From NCBI RefSeq assembly GCF_010093815.1, contig NW_022985553.1, positions 1,708,133 through 1,772,132 on the forward strand: a stretch of 64,000 nucleotides of DNA, in the 5' to 3' direction. Within the stretch, counting starts at the first letter, position 1; the number at the start of each line of letters is the position of its first letter. The translations under genes were made by a program, and so were the position numbers. The notes beneath the pieces were generated by a model. The model saw only the letters and a list, made by a program, of their open reading frames with translations. It did not search any database and was not told the origin of the DNA. Of this stretch, positions 25,384 through 38,923 are shown piece by piece. This DNA comes from Pseudovirgaria hyperparasitica (lineage: Eukaryota > Ascomycota > Dothideomycetes > Acrospermales > Acrospermaceae).

Positions 25384-27096
25384 TGTGTTTTATAGATGAA
25401 TTTGGAGGAAGAGGGTAAGGACGAAAAAGAGTGTGTTGGGCGCTGTGGTAGAGGTGATAAGGAAGGCGTCAGTGGAAGTATTCGAGCTGTGCTCAGACGC
25501 AAAAGTGGGGAGGAAGAAAAGATGTGGACGGAAGAAAGAGGAGGTCAGCACACTGCGATTTCGTGCAGGTGGTGTTGGATACAAATGGCTGTCGAAAACG
25601 ACGAGAGGAAGGGATGAAGAAGACTCTTGTCCGTACGAGACGGCGACGGTAGGGATTATTATTAGATGCGAGGGTGGGATTTTCGGTGAGAAGGCACGAA
25701 AGGGGGCTAGAGAGGAAAAGCAATCAGAAATGATGCTTAGGTAAGTTCGGAATTGTTCCAGGTTTCAAGATTAGGAACTTATCCCACCATAAATTTGATC
25801 CCGACGGCGAGTGATTGCGCACGCTTTGGAGAGTGGCTTGCCATTCCTGCATCTCCTTTTGCCAATCGCCATCTCCAGGACCCCCTGAACCTGCGAGGCT
25901 TGCTGGCTGGCTCTGCAGTTGCATCTCCATCGAACAATTTTGGCAATGCAATCTGTTCTCTACTCACTACTACATAGTACAAGAAATATCTGGATTCGGC
26001 GCGTGCAACGTTGAAAGGCTGGCTGCGATACCCTGCACAGGGCAAAGAGCCCCTAGGCCAGGCAAGCTTTGGCTAAGACTGACTGTACTCCCGTAACGAC
26101 GACCAGCCTAGAATGTCGTGATCGCTGGTTCAGTCTTCCACGCAACAACGTAAAACGTAGCTAATTCCCCTTCGAAGTTCGTAGGTGTTGGTGGCTCCAT
26201 TTGGCCCTAATTACATCGGATAGGTAGTGTACTACCCTTTAAGGCTGAGGCTCGCCAGGGCTTCATGCTTCGAGGCTCAGCTGGATTACGCCTCTCAAGA
26301 ATAATTAGTCGCGACATGTCCACCTGTCAACATCGTCTCACAAAAATGCTTGCTTGCTTGCTTATTACACTGTACCTACATGATGATGTAAGGGATGTTA
26401 TGCGACATTGCCTCAGTCGATTCTGGATAGTTGACAGGTCAACTTCGTCGTCCTCTACTAACATGAAACGCAGTGGCACGGAGCACCAATCGCGGGGGCG
26501 CACGTTAGATAGAAATCGGGTAGTGTGTGAGCGTCTTGTATTCTTTTCAATGCGCCTATCAGTACCTCTAAGGGACACACGCTGTACAGAAAACTCCAAT
26601 GACAAGTCAGCCTTCCAGACCGCTTCTAGAGACATTAATTACTTTCTCTTAATTACAGCGGCCCTGGAGGATCTCCTTTCCTCCCATTGCCCCTTTTCCT
26701 TAAACAGACGCGAGCAGATGGTGGTGGCAGATTAGTGGAATGGGCAGCCGATAAGTAGCCCATAGCTTTTCTTATTAGCCGCTGCCCCAGTGGCCAGGTG
26801 GGGATGCAACGCCCGCTAATAGCAGCTACCCAGGTAGCTAGCTGATCTGATACGAGTCTTGGGGGCGCTCAATTTCTGGTAAACCTCGAAAAATAAAACC
26901 TCCCACGGCCCTATTTGACATCTGCTCTGACCATTTCCCCTCATCCCGTCCTGCCTCAACGCACACCACTATCCCTGATTCATCTTCCTCTCTGTCTCCT
27001 CCTTGACAGAGAACCGTCTAATTACTCTCGTTAATGCTGGGAGTTGCAAAATCTCTTTATAAGAAGATCAGTATCCCGGATTTTCTACGAGGCAAC
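25384..27096. other. Divergent promoter region between transporter and ugmA
   Basis: About 1.7 kb separates two divergent genes. A 68-codon ATG frame on the - strand (25930-25724) and a longer + frame (26265-26735) have no recognised relatives. The final 150 bp before ugmA are C/T-rich (near 26900-27005), as is common around fungal transcription starts. Confidence 0.5.
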
Positions 27097-28961
<1,865 letters not shown>

Positions 28962-31535
28962 ATGATACCGCATTCTTTTCAAGTTTGAGCATTTGAGATG
29001 CGCGGAAAAGAAAAACGACGTGATGAATGGGCATTTGGAGATACTAGACGGAACGTGTCACGGACACCTGGGAAACAGATGATGTGTACAGCGAATTTAG
29101 ATAGATTCCTGTTTGAGCGTTTGTACGCCCTTTGGGAAGCTTGCTCACAGATACAGCGTAGAGCTAATTACAGCCTCTTTAGATGTGCTAGAACGAACCA
29201 TCTGTCAAGTAAAATAATCAAAAGCTGTGAACGGAAACGGGAATGGATGGATGACATTCAAACATAGCTCTTCCGACAGTCCTCGTAGCCATCTACTGTG
29301 AATGCAACTCAATCTATTGCCCGTCTTACTAACGATACCACATCGTCTCTTTTCGGCCAATTCCTGGCATATATCTGCTAGTGCTAATGGATTGCCCGGG
29401 CGCCACCTGCAGGGTGCGACTACCCTACCACCGCTGGCGGCTGGCCCTGACAGTGTGGCCCTGGCTTGCCGGCATACCCTGGCGCATGTAATGTAATATA
29501 TTTTGGATATTATTCCATCTCACCATGCTAAAAACCTGCATCGGATCCACATTATATTTCTTCTCTTTTCATTATCTATTCTCCACCCCTGTGCCGCTAT
29601 CGTCGCCAGCCAGTCTAGATTCCGGCTGGCTTTCCTGGCTTTTACAGTATACACTTTTTACTGTACCCATTTACTTACTTATTACTGTCCGCAGTACCAT
29701 GGAAGGTAGTGTTGATTGGCGTTGATATGGATGGATGCCCGATATGTTACAAGGTGGCGCGCTTCCACTTTCCTGTCTTACTCTTGTTCCTCGTCTCAGC
29801 CCTAGGTTCAGCCGTAAAACGTACCTAAGTATATCTCCCCTTTTCGATGCGTAAGCGGGGAATGGGCTTTGTCGGTGTTCCGTTCTCTGCTTGCTACGGA
29901 CTGCTACTTATATAGCTTGCTCCTGTGGCTTAGTGAAAGATACATTCTTAATTGCTTGTTTTCTGTTAGAGTCGCGACTCGAGACCGATTCTGTTCAAGC
30001 ATCTTCTCTCATCTCATCCGAACGACTAGGCGCTTGAATTCATTTTCGAGGACAAGTTAGGCGTGAAGCCTTGCTCACGATAGCTTTCGAAACATGTGTT
30101 GACACCGGTACCGTGGGTTACTTTAAATGGCTCACCTGAACTTTGCACATTTGGAATTTCGGTGGCTAGACATCCATGTTGAGCTCTCGGGATCACGATA
30201 TACATGTGTTGGATTGTAGTATAGACGACACCAAAGTCGTCGAACCGTTTTGGAATTCTATGACTCCTACTACAGAGCAGGTAAGAGCAACATGGTAACA
30301 AATACACGCGCTCTACTCCAGCGGCCTGCAAGCTCAACTTTCGTATAGTATCGACACAAGCATGAAATGCAAGTGTAGTCTGTGATAGGCTAATAGTGTT
30401 ATTGGAGGCAATTTCTAGTGTAATTCAAGTTTCTCCGTTTATTAGGCTTCTTATTACACGCGATTGTCATTGAACCATCCCACGACACCGAAAATTTGTA
30501 TGCCCCAAACAGCCAACACCCAATTGTTGAACGGAATCAGTTCCGGTTAGAAGCGTGATAGGCCATTGGCTGACGTGGATATCGGATATCCTACCTGTAT
30601 AAAATGTGGAAGAGACCATGAATAGGACGATATCAGAATATATTCAAGTAATGTTAAACAGTCTTATTGAACTACTCTGATCATCTTTCATATATCAGAA
30701 CAATGTCTATATGCAGGACCAACACCTCTGCTCCTTCGCTCCAAGGAATGACTGATATCATCCATATCGTGACTATGCTGACTAGGATAAATTCCGAGAC
30801 TAGCGTCAGACGTGAACGGTTGATAGCTTGGTAGGGCGGGCCTTTGAGGCTGGAACTGAAAGCTTAGCGTTCGACCCAATGAGCTGGTGAAGACTTCCAG
30901 GGTATTCCTGTATCTAAAGAGAAGTAATAATCCTATCACGTTGCTGTTATATTGCATGTTCTATTGCCGCATGCCCATGAATGATGGCCGTGAGGAAACT
31001 GCATCAGGACAGTATCACAAACAACGCCATTGCTATCGGAGAAATACGCGAACCGAACAACAAGAATCGGCTCTTTGAGGTGAAGAACAAGAACAGGACG
31101 TTGGGAGGTGCTAACGACGGCATCCTAGCCCTGCTGGTACCAAATGAATGGAACATAATGAACAAAGTTCTGTCAGCATATGGCATATATGCAGTGGCGT
31201 CCGGGAGGCAGGGAGATCATTGTTGATCCGGCGCGTCACCCGTTGTTGGTTTCGGAAAGGCGCGTGTGTGGGCAACAGTTGAAGACGCGTTTTGGCATGA
31301 AAGTGCTGGGAAGGGTGGGCCAACAACGCTACTCAGCCGTCCGAGGGTCTGTGTGTGGCCCGCCTCTTTCTGGGCCACCTCTCATCTCTCCCCTTCGTGT
31401 ATACATACGTCGTTGTTCGAATTGATTGGGCTTTCCTATCTATGCTGCTCCTGTTCACTCTGCCCCGTTCTGCCCGCTGCTTGGTGTGCTCGTCGCTGTT
31501 CACCTGGTGAAACAGCAAGCAAGGGAGAGCTACAA
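28962..31535. other. Intergenic, 2.6 kb, upstream of kar9
   Basis: No coding region recognised. A GC-rich block of about 100 bp (29390-29475) is embedded in AT-richer DNA. The right 300 bp should be the kar9 promoter and leader; they contain an ACGCGT box (listed separately) and C/T-rich sequence. Confidence 0.5.
31285..31290. promoter_or_regulatory. ACGCGT (MluI cell-cycle box-like) motif upstream of kar9
   Basis: A perfect palindromic ACGCGT 246 bp before the kar9 start codon. In yeasts this box binds MBF (Mbp1/Swi6) for G1/S expression, and StuA-type APSES proteins recognise a related CGCG core. One occurrence may be chance, so this is only a candidate site. Confidence 0.3.
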
Positions 31536-34500
31536 ATGCCCGCAACTGCGAATTCGTCGCCGGAACCCAGATTACCTTTAGCTGCAGCTGCAGCGTCACC
31601 GCCTACGTCGTTGGATGCCAGCAGCCAAGCGCAGCCCCAACACCGTGGCCGCCTCGACGAGCACCTTCATCTCGATACACTTCCACTCAACACCCTCAAG
31701 CCTCTACCGACTCCTTCTCCGGTCGCTTCGCCCCTTTCCGATCGCCCTGGTTCGCGAGATTCAACCTCTGAGCGCAGTCGTACCCTGCGAAGGCCATCGC
31801 CGGGCTTGTTGGCGCGCATGAAATTGCTCGACAGCGCGAACAAAGCCCGTGTAGTGTCAAGTCCTGTAAACGGCCAGGACAAAATCGGCCGCATCCCGGC
31901 AAGCCAGATTCGTGAACTTGACAGTTTCCATCGCGAGCGAGCTATCCTCGTGGAGCGAAGAGGAAGAGAGTGGACCGGTCCCGGCACGCCTCCTGCGCTG
32001 TTGCCTGAGGAGTCTGAAACAAGCGTCCGATCCAGGGACAGCACGAGTGCGCTGGATACTATGGAACCTGCGGAGCCTGCGTCCATCGACAGCGAACAGT
32101 CTTCTATCATCAGCACTAGCGACCATGCTGTGCCGTCTGACTCAGAGAGCGAACGCGTTGTAGACAATCAGAAATACCGACTGCCTGAATTGGAGAAGGT
32201 ACAGAGTCCTGGGACATCAGACGGTTACTTTGGTACGGCGACAATATATGGCTCGGGTACACGCTCGCGACCAGGTACAGCTGGAGCTCAAGATGGATAT
32301 GGCACTGCTACAATAATCTCAAATGAGCCTTCTCGTGGCCCAACCCCTCCGCCGAAGGACTCACCTCTTGTGCCGGAGTCACCTGCAATTCCATGGCGCG
32401 CACTTGCGGATGGAGGCAGCGATCTTCAAAATTATTGCAACAGACCGACGCGTGCCAACTCCATATATTCTTTGTCACGCGTTTCCTTCACCAACCAGAT
32501 TCTACAGCTCACCTCCATCAACCTCCCGAATTCGGACTCGCTCGCAGCCAGCATAAGAGGACTTTCCACTTCGACTGCAGCGGGACGTGCTCTAGGAGAA
32601 GCTGCTAATCAGATACAGCAATGGATCAAGAAAGGTGCTGAAGTTTTGAACGGACTCGACGCTGAGGACGATGTCGAATGGGCCGCTGCAGCTGGTCGAG
32701 AGGGCCTCGAAGAGGTCGATGCAGCGATCACTCGATTCGAAGGCCTAGTAGAAGTCTATATTGGCGCTATTGAAGAGCTACAAGCACGTGAAGATATAAT
32801 GGCTATTCCCGCGAATGATCTGAAGTTCCTCGTCGGTCAGATGGAGGACATTATATCGAAATGGACGAAGATCAAGAAAACACTCAAAGGGATCAAGGAG
32901 CAAGTGGAGATTGCATTGGAGTGGGAAGAACTTTGGAATGTTGTACTTGGGGAGATTGGTATGGAAATTGATGCTCTTAACAGACTTGTATTCGAGATGG
33001 AAGAAAGGAGATATCGTCTCGCTGGAGCGCAAGGCGATGCAAGTGAATTGCTGGAGCTCCAAGAATTGGAAACCATTGTGGAAGAAGCTCCTCGGAACAA
33101 CAAGAAAGCCGTTGCCAGTAATCGCTTCAGCTTTACCCCCGCCTTTGGTTCAAACTCGCCACTACTATCACCAACGCTGGAGACCAAACATGAGGACTCA
33201 AATTTACTTGCTCTGTTTGCCCGCATGCAGCCACTCCGAGCTTCGTTAGACTTTTTGCCGATGAGACTCCAGCACTTCAGTCTACGCGCCAGTCCAAATT
33301 TTCCCACAGCTTGCGGTGAGCTGGACGACAGGAAAACCACCCTCGAAGGGCAATGGAAGAAACTCGAGGCTGATGCTGAAGCATTACGGAGAGAGCTTGG
33401 TGAGGATCGATGGATACACTTGTTCCGTAATGCTGGAAACAAGGCCCTTACTATGTGGCAATCTCTGTCAAGAAGTATACGCAAACTGCGAAAAGCATTT
33501 GAGGACAATGCAGATCCAGAGTACATCGCCTTGAAACTACGCTCATATGAGGAAAAGAAGCCACACTACCCGCCAGCCATCGAGAGAGTCTTGACCGTCA
33601 TTGAAAGAGGTATCAAAGACAGGCTCACAATAAACGGCGAGATCTTAAGACTTCAGACCGATGTGCGACAGAAATTGACGGAGCTCTCCGAAGAGGTCAA
33701 AGACATGGATGCATTTTTAGAAGATTCTCAACTTCACAAGAGCCAGCAATTACGCGACTCCATTTCTACCATTCTTTCAACTGAACAGTCATTCGCTAGC
33801 AGTGCTCTGGATACTCCTGGAACTTCGTCTGCCTCGTCTGTCATCCTGAGCCGGAAAAACAGCGACCATTCTCCATATGGTCGTAAATCGCGACAAACAA
33901 GTTTTGCAAGTAGCAGTTCACGAGCCGACTCCAACCCAGCAGCAGTCAAACGACGAAGCGGATTGCCAACACCAAGTCCCAGCCAAGTGCCACGCAAAAC
34001 GCCCGTATCAAGATCAAGTGCTGTGGAATCGCGCTCGGTCTCCTCGCCAACACCTGGTACTCGTATGAGCTCATCAACACCTACACAAGGCCGGCGAACC
34101 TCCATACAGCCATCGTCACAATCACCTTCAAACAAACCTCGCTGGAGCTCGTCGTCTAATCTAAACGGCACAAAGATAGGCCACAACTTCAAGCCATTGG
34201 CTGTTGACACACCTGCCCGCAGTAGTACACCTACCATTCGTACCCCAAATAGCTTGCGATCAGTTGCGTCTCATTCATCTCTGCCAATGCGAAGCCCGTT
34301 ATCGCGCTCATTAGCATCTCCACCTCCATCAGCAGGCGCAAGGTCAGCTTCCACAACTCCGGGCCAACAACCGTCTAGCTCTCGCCGAACGAGCGCAATC
34401 GCTGCGAGTCCCATGACTCCCATGCGCCGGCCCGGCTCTGCGCTTCGAGGCACACTATCAGCTTCGTCTTCCAAGAACTCGACAAACCTCAGTGGTCGTA

Positions 34501-34721
34501 AGAGCAGCCTGCTTACACCCGATGACAGCGTCCGCGAGGAATATGACGAGGAGGATGAAGTCAGTCCGACATTACGCACGGCGAAAACCAATGGTCGAAT
34601 GAGCTCCCTGAACAAACGCCAGAGTCTCCTCCCGCAATCTGTGACTCAGCGGTCGGTGAGTGGACCGGTTAGCGGACGGACGTCGAAGCTGGAAGACAGA
34701 CCTAGGTGGAGGGGTGCATGA
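31536..34721 (+). CDS. kar9: Kar9-family spindle-orientation/karyogamy protein
   Basis: In yeast Kar9 links the EB1 protein Bim1 on microtubule plus ends to myosin V and so positions the spindle and nucleus; filamentous-fungal members are expected to act in nuclear positioning. It is a single exon of 1061 aa. The N-terminal disordered part is Ser/Pro-rich. The conserved GLLARMKLLD element lies at about residue 88 and GRIPASQIRELDSFH a little later, with a REWTGPG block shortly after. A long helical Kar9 core (about 290-740) is rich in Glu/Lys/Leu. The last 320 residues are basic and Ser/Thr/Pro-rich, with SGLPTPSPS at about 808, similar to the S-x-(I/L)-P type EB1-binding motif. The frame is open upstream to 31266, but the first in-frame ATG is 31536. 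Confidence 0.82.
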   Translation: MPATANSSPEPRLPLAAAAASPPTSLDASSQAQPQHRGRLDEHLHLDTLPLNTLKPLPTPSPVASPLSDRPGSRDSTSERSRTLRRPSPGLLARMKLLDSANKARVVSSPVNGQDKIGRIPASQIRELDSFHRERAILVERRGREWTGPGTPPALLPEESETSVRSRDSTSALDTMEPAEPASIDSEQSSIISTSDHAVPSDSESERVVDNQKYRLPELEKVQSPGTSDGYFGTATIYGSGTRSRPGTAGAQDGYGTATIISNEPSRGPTPPPKDSPLVPESPAIPWRALADGGSDLQNYCNRPTRANSIYSLSRVSFTNQILQLTSINLPNSDSLAASIRGLSTSTAAGRALGEAANQIQQWIKKGAEVLNGLDAEDDVEWAAAAGREGLEEVDAAITRFEGLVEVYIGAIEELQAREDIMAIPANDLKFLVGQMEDIISKWTKIKKTLKGIKEQVEIALEWEELWNVVLGEIGMEIDALNRLVFEMEERRYRLAGAQGDASELLELQELETIVEEAPRNNKKAVASNRFSFTPAFGSNSPLLSPTLETKHEDSNLLALFARMQPLRASLDFLPMRLQHFSLRASPNFPTACGELDDRKTTLEGQWKKLEADAEALRRELGEDRWIHLFRNAGNKALTMWQSLSRSIRKLRKAFEDNADPEYIALKLRSYEEKKPHYPPAIERVLTVIERGIKDRLTINGEILRLQTDVRQKLTELSEEVKDMDAFLEDSQLHKSQQLRDSISTILSTEQSFASSALDTPGTSSASSVILSRKNSDHSPYGRKSRQTSFASSSSRADSNPAAVKRRSGLPTPSPSQVPRKTPVSRSSAVESRSVSSPTPGTRMSSSTPTQGRRTSIQPSSQSPSNKPRWSSSSNLNGTKIGHNFKPLAVDTPARSSTPTIRTPNSLRSVASHSSLPMRSPLSRSLASPPPSAGARSASTTPGQQPSSSRRTSAIAASPMTPMRRPGSALRGTLSASSSKNSTNLSGRKSSLLTPDDSVREEYDEEDEVSPTLRTAKTNGRMSSLNKRQSLLPQSVTQRSVSGPVSGRTSKLEDRPRWRGA

Positions 34722-35353
34722 CAATGAAGTGGCGGGTACAGTGTCGTGCCATGACGATGGGCATTTGGACCAAAACAACCTTATTTCAACGCCAAACCTG
34801 CCTCATTCTTAGCGCTATAGACAGCGCATCTCCTTATATTTTCACATCTTGCCAACCTAGGCCGTTCACGTTATGTTTTGAGCGTTCACATGTCTGCTGC
34901 ATTATATCCCTACAAGAAAGATACCTGGTACCACACCGGCGCTATGAATGGCGCACTTACTCTATTAGAAACATATTGAGAGGCAAGATCTGTATGGCGA
35001 TGCAGAGAGAATTACGAGCAAAGATGTTGGCTTGGAATATGCTATGAAAAGCACATGAGATTTGCGCTGTGTATATTATATTACTGTTGAGACTGTCGGG
35101 CGTTGGATACGCCGATTTCGAAATCTTGACTATAAGGGTATCAATAGTGATATCATTTTAGATATCTTCATACCAATCGACTTCTTCGGGCAGTCATCAA
35201 TACTGAACATTACTGCCTTGTTGCCTGATATATGCTGATCTACCAGTCCGTTCTCATTGGCCCGCTCGTAAGGCTAGCAATGGGGAAAGCTACACTTCAA
35301 CCTCACAGCATCATCGTCGCTGTTGACATCGCTGTCCCAACTCACACATCGCG
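34722..35353. other. Spacer between kar9 and the complex I subunit gene
   Basis: About 630 bp with the kar9 3' end on the left and the promoter of the next + gene on the right. Nothing further is seen. Confidence 0.5.
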
Positions 35354-36523
35354 ATGGCCTCGTTATTCACGCCAATGCTCACACGAGGTGCTCCTCGAGC
35401 CATTACCAGGGTCCAGAGAGCTCAATGGCGAACTATCAGCGCCAGCACGAGGATGCAAAGCGACACACTCCAAGTGGTATGTATTCTCGCACGACTCTCT
35501 CTGGACTCGTGCACCGTAGACCTGGGGACGAGACTATATAGCACTCCAAACGGCTATGGGAATGCCACGGGCTTCTTAATGCGCCCCTGCTATCTCCCTC
35601 TCAGGTGCAATCTAAACTAACATATCCCAGCATCGCCATACGCCTCAAAATAACCCAAGCATCCCCTTCAAGTTTTCACCGACGAACGAAAAGCTCATCG
35701 AGGAGATCCTCGCTCGCTATCCCTCGCAATACAAGAAGGCTGCCGTGATGCCCTTGCTTGATCTCGGGCAGCGCCAACATGGTTTCACAAGTATCAGTGT
35801 GATGCACGAGGTTGCGCGATTGCTAGAAATGCCGCCCATGCGCGTGTACGAGGTTGCAACGTTCTATACGATGTATAACAGAGATCCTGTGGGACGGTTC
35901 CATGTGCAGTGCTGCACGACGGTATGTCTCCCAAGCTTGCCATTGACTACTTCAATACAGTGGAAAATTCATAAAGATTAATTTCACACCTAATCCCAAA
36001 GATACTTGGGCTAACAAGAATCACATATTAGACCCCGTGTATGCTCCGCGACTCCGACGCCGTCATGAAAGCCATATCCGATGAACTTGGCATTCACCAC
36101 GGCCACACTACGGAGGATGGCCTCTTCACATTCACAGAGGTCGAATGCTTGGGCGCCTGCGCAAACGCCCCTATGATCCAGATCAACGACGATTTCTACG
36201 AAGATCTGACCTACGAGACAACGCGTGATCTGCTAAAAGCTCTACGGGCCGCCGCACAACAAACAGGTGCAGACGGCGGTGCCGTAGGACTCGTGGGCGA
36301 GAAAGGCACAGGGGCCATCACGGGCATCGATCCCAGGGTTCAAGCCGGAAATGAAATCGACACGCAGGGCAGGAAGTATGCGGCCGGTGGCGTGACAGTG
36401 CCGACGCCGGGGCCCTTGAGCGGACGGATGACGTGTGAGAATTCGCAAGGAATCACGAGCCTGACGGATGTGCCAGAATGGAAGGAGGGTGATCCTCGTT
36501 TCCGCACGGATGGTGCTCTGTAA
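35354..36523 (+). CDS. nuo-24: NADH:ubiquinone oxidoreductase 24-kDa subunit (NDUFV2/NuoE)
   Basis: A matrix-arm subunit of mitochondrial complex I that carries the [2Fe-2S] cluster N1a beside the flavin subunit. There are three exons, 35354-35476, 35631-35921 and 36032-36523, giving 301 aa. The first 35 residues are rich in Arg/Thr/Ser without acidic residues until Asp37, a typical import presequence. The thioredoxin-like fold is recognised by [20 protein letters not shown] and [15 protein letters not shown]. All four cluster ligands are visible: Cys136-x4-Cys141 (in CTTTPC, formed across the second intron) and Cys177-x3-Cys181 in [10 protein letters not shown]. The C-terminal 90 residues are a Gly/Thr-rich tail as in other ascomycetes. 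Confidence 0.97.
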
Positions 36524-37396
36524 GAGATGACAAGCGGGCAGAATTGGGGATATTGGTGTACATATAGTGCTTCTTATGTCGCGTCTAGGTCCTTTTTGCG
36601 GGGTCCACGTAGGACGTCAATGCATGTTCAAATTCTAAAAAAAAAAGGACTTTATTTCGTCGTCTTCAATCGCACTATTCGACTGAGCTTGATAGAGTGA
36701 AAAGGTCGACGGTGCGAGCCTCTTGATGGCAAGATACCACCAGTGTCATTCTCAATGGACAAGTACGCACTCATGCATGAGAAACTTGAAAAGGCATCCA
36801 ACAATCAAAGGGATACGCATTGATTGTCCCGAGGATGATGAGAATGGGTGAGTGGTGGTCAATGGACTGTTGAGCATCGCAGTACTGTGACAGCGTCCAG
36901 CGGCTCTGCTTTCCCTACTACTTATTCTTCTTCTTGGGGCATACATAACTATACATGGGTGTGTGTGTATTTGCTCCTTCTGTTGGTGTCTTGAATTTTT
37001 TTCTCTTCAACCCCATGCATGCACACAGTAGGAGACTGAAAAATACATACCGTATATAAGCACGAAAACCTGTACTGATCGAATCCTCCTCCGCTTTTTG
37101 CTTACTTATGATGTATACGTATATATGAATAACAATGGATCATATATAGGATCTTCAGCGACACTGATTCTTTTCCAGCGCTCTTCTATTGGATAATTAC
37201 AATTCTTTTGTACAGCTTGTATCGATAGACGCAGAAGAACTTTTTCGTTCTGCTTATCAGCATTGGAGCACTCTCCTGTGGTTATATTTCCAGCAGCATT
37301 CCCAATCCTGACGCTAGATGACACGGTCTAAGCGCCGTAGTTGAGAGAGTCGGGTGTACGGCTATCAAATGAGGTGATTATTGTGACTGTGATGGT
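36524..37396. other. Intergenic; possible 3' remnant of the MFS pseudogene
   Basis: No intact gene. It has an A tract at about 36638-36648 and short GT and TA tracts. If the MFS pseudogene at 37397-38317 was ever full length, its C-terminal half should lie here on the - strand, but I find no convincing match. Confidence 0.45.
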
Positions 37397-38317
37397 CTAA
37401 TGTATGGAGTACACTATGCCAAGGACGAGCAGGGTGATGAGGTGGAGGCATACTGCGCAAGTGAAGGCAAGAAACCAGAATATGAACCTGTGTTGACTAT
37501 TGAATATGTTCACTGTTTGATAAGGAGTTCCGGCCTCCGACCTAGCTGTCTAAATAGGTCTCCGTCGATAGGATGTCTACCAGAGAGTCCGATCTGGGAA
37601 CGGATATGAGAATAATCTGGTTCAGGGGCACCAAGTACTCACAACTGAGCCTACTATGGGAGCGAATTCGCACACTGAGAGATACTCTGCTCGCTCCTCA
37701 GACCTGGTGATGTCACTAATCACGCCGGCGCCTTGGATTTCAACGAATTTTCACGAATGTGGCATCTCAGCTTTATCCAGTGCAGTAATACTTGCGCCGC
37801 CAAAAGACTGGATCGATCGTAGGAAAGACATCGACCAGAATGCCGATGTCGGTATGAGAGAAAGTCCGATACTGTCGATCACGAGAATGGTGAGACAAAC
37901 GATGAAGATGGGCCTACTTCAATATCGATCAGACAGCGGACCCTATACCATAGGAACTTCACAAGGTCCGCGTCAGACTCAAATGACACCTTGCTTCACT
38001 TGCAACTTACCCACGCCCTGCAAGACCAGACATACGGCGACACTCAGGATGAGTTGATCAATGGATCCGTCGAAATCCTTTACCAACTCAGGAATCGCCG
38101 AGTAGTAGATGTTGCCTGGGAATGGGCTTACGCAGATGGTCAGTTATATTTTTGATTTCAAAAAGGATATGCCATGTCTGAACAGCGCCGCGGCGGCCAT
38201 GACCATGGCGATGGCGCATTTTTATTTCCTCGAATGCTTGTTAGTTGTCTCTTCGACGGGCTCAGGAAGCGTCTGTTGTGAAATCTGTAGGTCTATCGTA
38301 GGGCCGTTTGAAGACAT
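37397..38317 (-). pseudogene. Decayed, truncated MFS drug:H+ antiporter (DHA1-like)
   Basis: Read on the - strand from ATG 38317, the pieces follow a DHA1 major-facilitator N-terminal half in order. They are a polar N-terminus (MSSNGPTIDL), a hydrophobic first helix interrupted upstream by a TAA near 38222-38224, NIYYSAIPELVKDF with its following helix, GPLSDRY (plus-strand 37922-37942) followed by a stop where YGRRP is expected, then RPIFIVCLTILVIDSIGLSL, FLRSIQSFGGASITAL, GVISDITRSEER, and finally FIFWFLAFTC. Intron-like inserts sit at plausible places, but at least one has lost its GT donor (ATAAAG where GTAAAG would restore ALGAGVISD). The second half of the transporter (helices 7-12) is missing. 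Stops, dead splice sites and truncation make it a pseudogene; the substrate is unknown. Confidence 0.75.
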
Positions 38318-38923
38318 AGCTCTAAGAAATGATTATTGGATTCATAGATCTGTATTGTCGATATATAGTAGACATAAGGCTTCGAATTGCAAGCTAAGCT
38401 CTAATCTCTTGCTGTCGAATAACAATCTTAGACTCACACTTGTGCGCTGTACATTGATGGTCCTTGTGGATGTTCGCGATGGCTGGACCCACTGGGCACG
38501 ATCCATACACACAAGACCAGATACAGAACAACGCTTTAGCCAATGTCTGTTGTGTCTGTGTGACTCACACGTCTCTGATATCGGTGTGCGCGGAAGGTAT
38601 CTATGGCGGTAACAACAGTCTACCGGATTTGGTCGGCGTCCGAGAATGTACAGCATATGGCTTATCAGGAGGCTTACCCCGGATCTGACCCTTGCCTCGG
38701 CCGCAGATACGCATACGACTACTTAGCTGGGCTGCTAGATGCAAGGCGATAAGTATGCACGTTGTGTAGCACCCTGGACCCGACCAATGCGCTGATATGA
38801 AATTTGATGGAATGATTGTAAGCGTTGCTGACTTCGTGCTTATAAGAAGACTAAGGTGACTTTTCGCGTGCTCTGAAATTCTTTCACTTTGCCCCACTTT
38901 GGTCTCAGCCCAACGCAGTCACC
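38318..38923. other. Spacer between MFS pseudogene and NCS1 permease
   Basis: About 600 bp separating a - pseudogene and a + gene. It should hold the permease promoter. A + frame across 38109-38612 overlaps the pseudogene antisense and is not supported. Confidence 0.45.

Noticed and set aside
25724-25930. 68-codon minus-strand ATG frame upstream of the DMT transporter
   Set aside because: Moderately protein-like (DWQKEMQEWQATLQS) but without a recognised family or supporting context; it could be a leader exon or chance.
26265-26735. 156-codon plus-strand frame before ugmA
   Set aside because: Composition and residue pattern look random, and there is no family resemblance.
38109-38612. 167-codon plus-strand frame
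   Set aside because: It is antisense to the N-terminal part of the MFS pseudogene, which has much better family support.
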